Positions 32,146 to 35,126 of a DNA stretch of 35,126 bases are shown here, piece by piece (positions within the stretch are counted from its first letter, which is position 1; each line of letters opens with the position of its first letter). This DNA is from Physocladia obscura (taxonomy: Eukaryota > Chytridiomycota > Chytridiomycetes > Chytridiales > Chytriomycetaceae). The notes below the pieces were generated by a model, which saw only the letters and a program-made list of their open reading frames with translations, made no database searches and was not told the origin of the DNA. Position numbers and translations under genes: made by a program. The stretch is taken from contig JADGJH010000065.1 of NCBI GenBank assembly GCA_027596945.1, positions 1 to 35,126 of the forward strand. The letters are read 5' to 3'.

Positions 32146-33136
32146 CTAAAACAAACAGCGAGAAAACCGGATGATAGCCAAACCCTCAATGCCAGCTCTT
32201 CGTGTTAAAACAACCTAGTTTTGTTTTTTTTATTAACCAAAAATTAACAGATTTTTTTGTTGTAAAAATGCACACAGCATTTTGCCATACTCTTGTTCCT
32301 TTATTTAAATTACTAGACTTTTTTCTGTTTTTGTTTTTTTGCTTCAGATCAACGCACCTTTGAAAATAATCCATAGTGTGACTTCATAAGTTGCATAATT
32401 TCGGTGGTCCTATTCTCCTTGACAGTAACGAGATAGAACAGACCCGAATCTGACAAAAGCAGATCGACGGACGGAAGAAATGCGTCGAGGACTTCGCGTC
32501 CGTCAATACCGCCAGCCCAGGCAGCCGCAATTCCAGAGCTGCCGACTTCACTGGACGGAGTAACAACGTATGGCGGATTGAAAATTAGAAGGTCAACGGC
32601 ATGATGGAGACGTGGAAGGAGGGCTTGAGCGAATTTGGAGTTAATCGCATCGATTCCAACACCCTGTTTGCCTATGTCAGCATACAAACAACACGTGCGC
32701 ACACACGAACGAAGGAACGGAATGGACGGATCAGCGTTTCTTGTGTGCAAAAACAAGGTTTTTGATGTTACTTTACGTTAAGTAGCCCAGTTTTTAGTGT
32801 AGCTTCAGTAGCATATGGGTTGATGTCAGTTGCGAGAAAGTCTGAAGTGAATAGTTGTTAACAAAGAATAGCGTGCGAAGCATACAGGGCGTACAGAATA
32901 GAACATAGCCCAGAAATGGGGAAAGTCGACGTACGCGCATGCTTCCAAAGAAAGCCAACAAAAGCGGAAACGCAACCAGAGCCAGAACCAACCTCAAGAC
33001 AGAGTGTTGGATGCTGGGTCGCGATCAACGCCGAATCAGCCTCTAGTGCATCCAAAAGCAGAAACGTATCTTCGCAAGGCTCGTATACTCGTTCATAGTC
33101 TTTACTGTTAAGATGGGACAAGCTGGGTGTTTTCAT
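32146..33136 (-). CDS. MTQ2: eRF1 glutamine methyltransferase MTQ2/N6AMT1 (HemK2)
   Basis: Four exons: 33136-32935, 32841-32777, 32663-32358, 32214-32146; in phase, 213 aa versus 214 in human N6AMT1. It is the catalytic SAM-dependent subunit that, with Trm112, methylates the glutamine of the GGQ loop in release factor eRF1. Visible motifs: [15 protein letters not shown], the SAM loop [21 protein letters not shown] and the substrate amide-binding NPPYVVTP near residue 117, then [17 protein letters not shown] and [11 protein letters not shown]. The short last exon ([19 protein letters not shown]) restores the final strand and would be lost by ending the gene at the in-frame stop after exon 3. 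The start codon is 16 bp downstream of the TAD2 stop. Confidence 0.95.
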
Positions 33137-33152
33137 TATTTCTGTTTTTTCT

Positions 33153-33982
<830 letters not shown>

Positions 33983-34544
33983 CTACCACAGCGCCTTTCT
34001 GCGAATACGATCTATAATTGTCACTTTCTTACTAATAGGAAGTGCATCAAATTGTGCCTTTTCCTGGTCTTGCAGCATCCGTTTGCGCGCACTGCCTCTC
34101 ATACTATCTGCTGTCAAGGCGAGAATTCGACCAGGATACGTGTCGTATTTGCGGGTCAATGCCTGTGCCATTCAAATATTAGATTACCTTCTTGGGGATC
34201 TTCTTTTCTCTTTTTTTTCTTTTTTTCGCTGTTCCTCGAACACAAAAACATACTTGAACAGTCCAGACATCAGGATTCTCGAGACGCAGCTTTTTGCATT
34301 CAGCTTCCTGTTCCCGTGACATTGGCGATCGAGCTGGGTAAGTGCGCAGACGCGGGGGCAGCACAGCATCGAGCGCAGCTTTTTTGCTCCCGGTTGAGGC
34401 TAGCACTGCTGTTGCTGCGGCAGCGATGACGGGATTTGCCTTCTTTTGTCGTGATATAAACACAGATCCGTCATCCAGCGATACTCGCGGCGTGTCTTTC
34501 GGCGTGTGCCATGTATAGAAACTGCGCTTGGCTACAATAGTCAT
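33983..34544 (-). CDS. Mitochondrial large-subunit ribosomal protein mL58-like (MRPL20 family)
   Basis: Two exons, 34544-34254 (or from an upstream in-frame ATG at 34568) and 34162-33983; in phase, 156 or 164 aa. The N terminus MTIVAKRSFYTWHTP has arginine/lysine and no acidic residues, as expected of a mitochondrial presequence. The central block SREQEAECKKLRLENPDVWT followed by VQALTRKYDTYP matches the pattern of fungal MRP-L20 proteins, in which a helix-turn-helix-like segment (E-L-R-x-x-D/N-P-x-x-W/Y-T) leads into a basic C-terminal helix. The basic tail (KKVTIIDRIRRKALW) fits rRNA contact. Identification is by pattern and not certain. It lies 54 bp upstream of TAD2 on the same strand. 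Confidence 0.65.
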
Positions 34545-34568
34545 GTTTGTGTTTCTGCCAACAATCAT

Positions 34569-34699
34569 TTTTCAGATTTTTTTTTGCTTGCTTTTGACAA
34601 TTGAACAAGACGAAATGTCTTTGTCCCAGCCGGACAAGCGGTTTGTCCAAGAATTTTGTCCCAATGGTGTCTCCAAAAATAAACCAAATCATTTGTTCC
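34569..34699. other. mL58 upstream region with TTGTCC repeats
   Basis: Upstream of mL58, three copies of TTGTCC (34621-34626, 34643-34648, 34656-34661) and an inverted copy GGACAA at 34632-34637 lie within 41 bp. The first copy and the inverted copy form a six-base hairpin with a five-base loop. No gene is visible. Confidence 0.5.
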
Positions 34700-34722
34700 A
34701 AAAAAAAAAAAAAAAAAAAAAA
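34700..34722 (+). repeat. A23 homopolymer
   Basis: Twenty-three consecutive A residues separate CpG-containing unique sequence from a CpG-free stretch. It could be a poly(A) tail of a retroposed sequence or a replication-slippage tract. Confidence 0.9.
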
Positions 34723-35126
34723 GGACATTATTGGTGAGCAAGAAACAGACACAAACCTGATGTTACTGTGTTGCATTGTCTGCATCACACACAATCTATG
34801 CCTGCATATTTGATTACTGACATTATTGAGGGCAAAATATTGGATTCAATTACAAAATCAATGGACAAATGCAAATCTAGGAACTCCAAATAATTGCTTT
34901 GGCAGCAACTACTCAGCAGCTACAATGAAAATCCAGGAGGCTTTATCAATGTTGACTCTGTCAATACACATACATTTCTGAAACTACTTGATGGATTTTC
35001 AAAGTACTATATTGTCAAGAGTGGCAGGCACCAAAACAAGCAACAACCAAAAGTAACATCAAAGATCATGGTGCTTGGATTGCTGCTACATTATTACTGT
35101 GGAACCATGGAAAACAAGACATTATG
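34723..35126 (+). mobile_element. Edge of a second CpG-free, transposon-like sequence (truncated by window)
   Basis: No CpG is present from 34641 to the window end. A plus-strand frame is open from 34894 to the end (about 77 codons) and reads GGFINVDSVNTHTFLKLLDG, then KVTSKIMVLGLLLHYYCGTM. The helical pattern ending in a run of hydrophobics plus HYYCGTMENKT resembles the N-terminal region of DDE_Tnp_4-type transposases ahead of the FG(R/Q)S block. Composition matches the 12.6-16.3 kb block. Family assignment is tentative because only the start is visible. Confidence 0.4.

Overview
The window is a gene-dense, intron-rich stretch of a eukaryotic nuclear genome, best explained as a flagellated early-diverging (chytrid-type) fungus. 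Four things point there: a near-complete CFAP20/BUG22 flagellar gene; fungal-type proteins (a ~1,000-residue NAD-specific glutamate dehydrogenase, a CBS-PB1 protein, a phospholipase B-like lipase, a mitochondrial mL58-like protein); many short introns (about 47-235 bp, mostly 48-110 bp); and standard-code genes packed on both strands. I rebuilt the exon structures by hand from splice phase and family homology. Ten of the thirteen host genes close as complete, in-phase reading frames from a start codon to a stop; the Spindly gene is cut by the window edge and has one unsettled splice, the ferroportin start is uncertain, and the mL58 gene has two possible starts.

Layout. 1-2319 (+): 3' part of a Spindly-like dynein adaptor ending in a CaaX box. 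2425-5310 (-): a four-CBS, PB1 and BTB/T1 fusion protein. 5419-11119 (+): DNA2 nuclease-helicase in 11 exons, divergent from the CBS gene. 11140-12566 (-): ferroportin-like metal exporter whose 5' end abuts a decayed transposon. About 12590-16330: AT-rich, almost CpG-free mobile-element block with a PIF/Harbinger-like (DDE_Tnp_4) transposase relic and several smaller reading frames. 16446-18265 (-): unrecognised 529-residue protein. 18818-19685 (+): CFAP20. 19991-23302 (+): NAD-GDH. 23967-26411 (+): family-61-like glycosyltransferase. 26445-28363 (-): PLA2/lysophospholipase. 28465-31903 (-): proteasome RPN1. 32146-33136 (-): eRF1 methyltransferase MTQ2/N6AMT1. 33153-33928 (-): tRNA adenosine deaminase TAD2/ADAT2. 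33983-34544 (-): mitochondrial ribosomal protein mL58-like. About 34640-35126: the start of a second CpG-free, transposon-like stretch.

The right-hand third is a compact same-strand run of translation and protein-turnover genes (mitochondrial ribosome, tRNA wobble editing, release-factor methylation, proteasome) with gaps as small as 16 bp. The most notable items are the fungal Spindly with a farnesylation-type C terminus, the CBS-PB1-T1 fusion, the sharp CpG desert over the transposon block, an intact repeat-bearing acidic reading frame inside that block, and the unrecognised gene divergently paired with the flagellar gene CFAP20.
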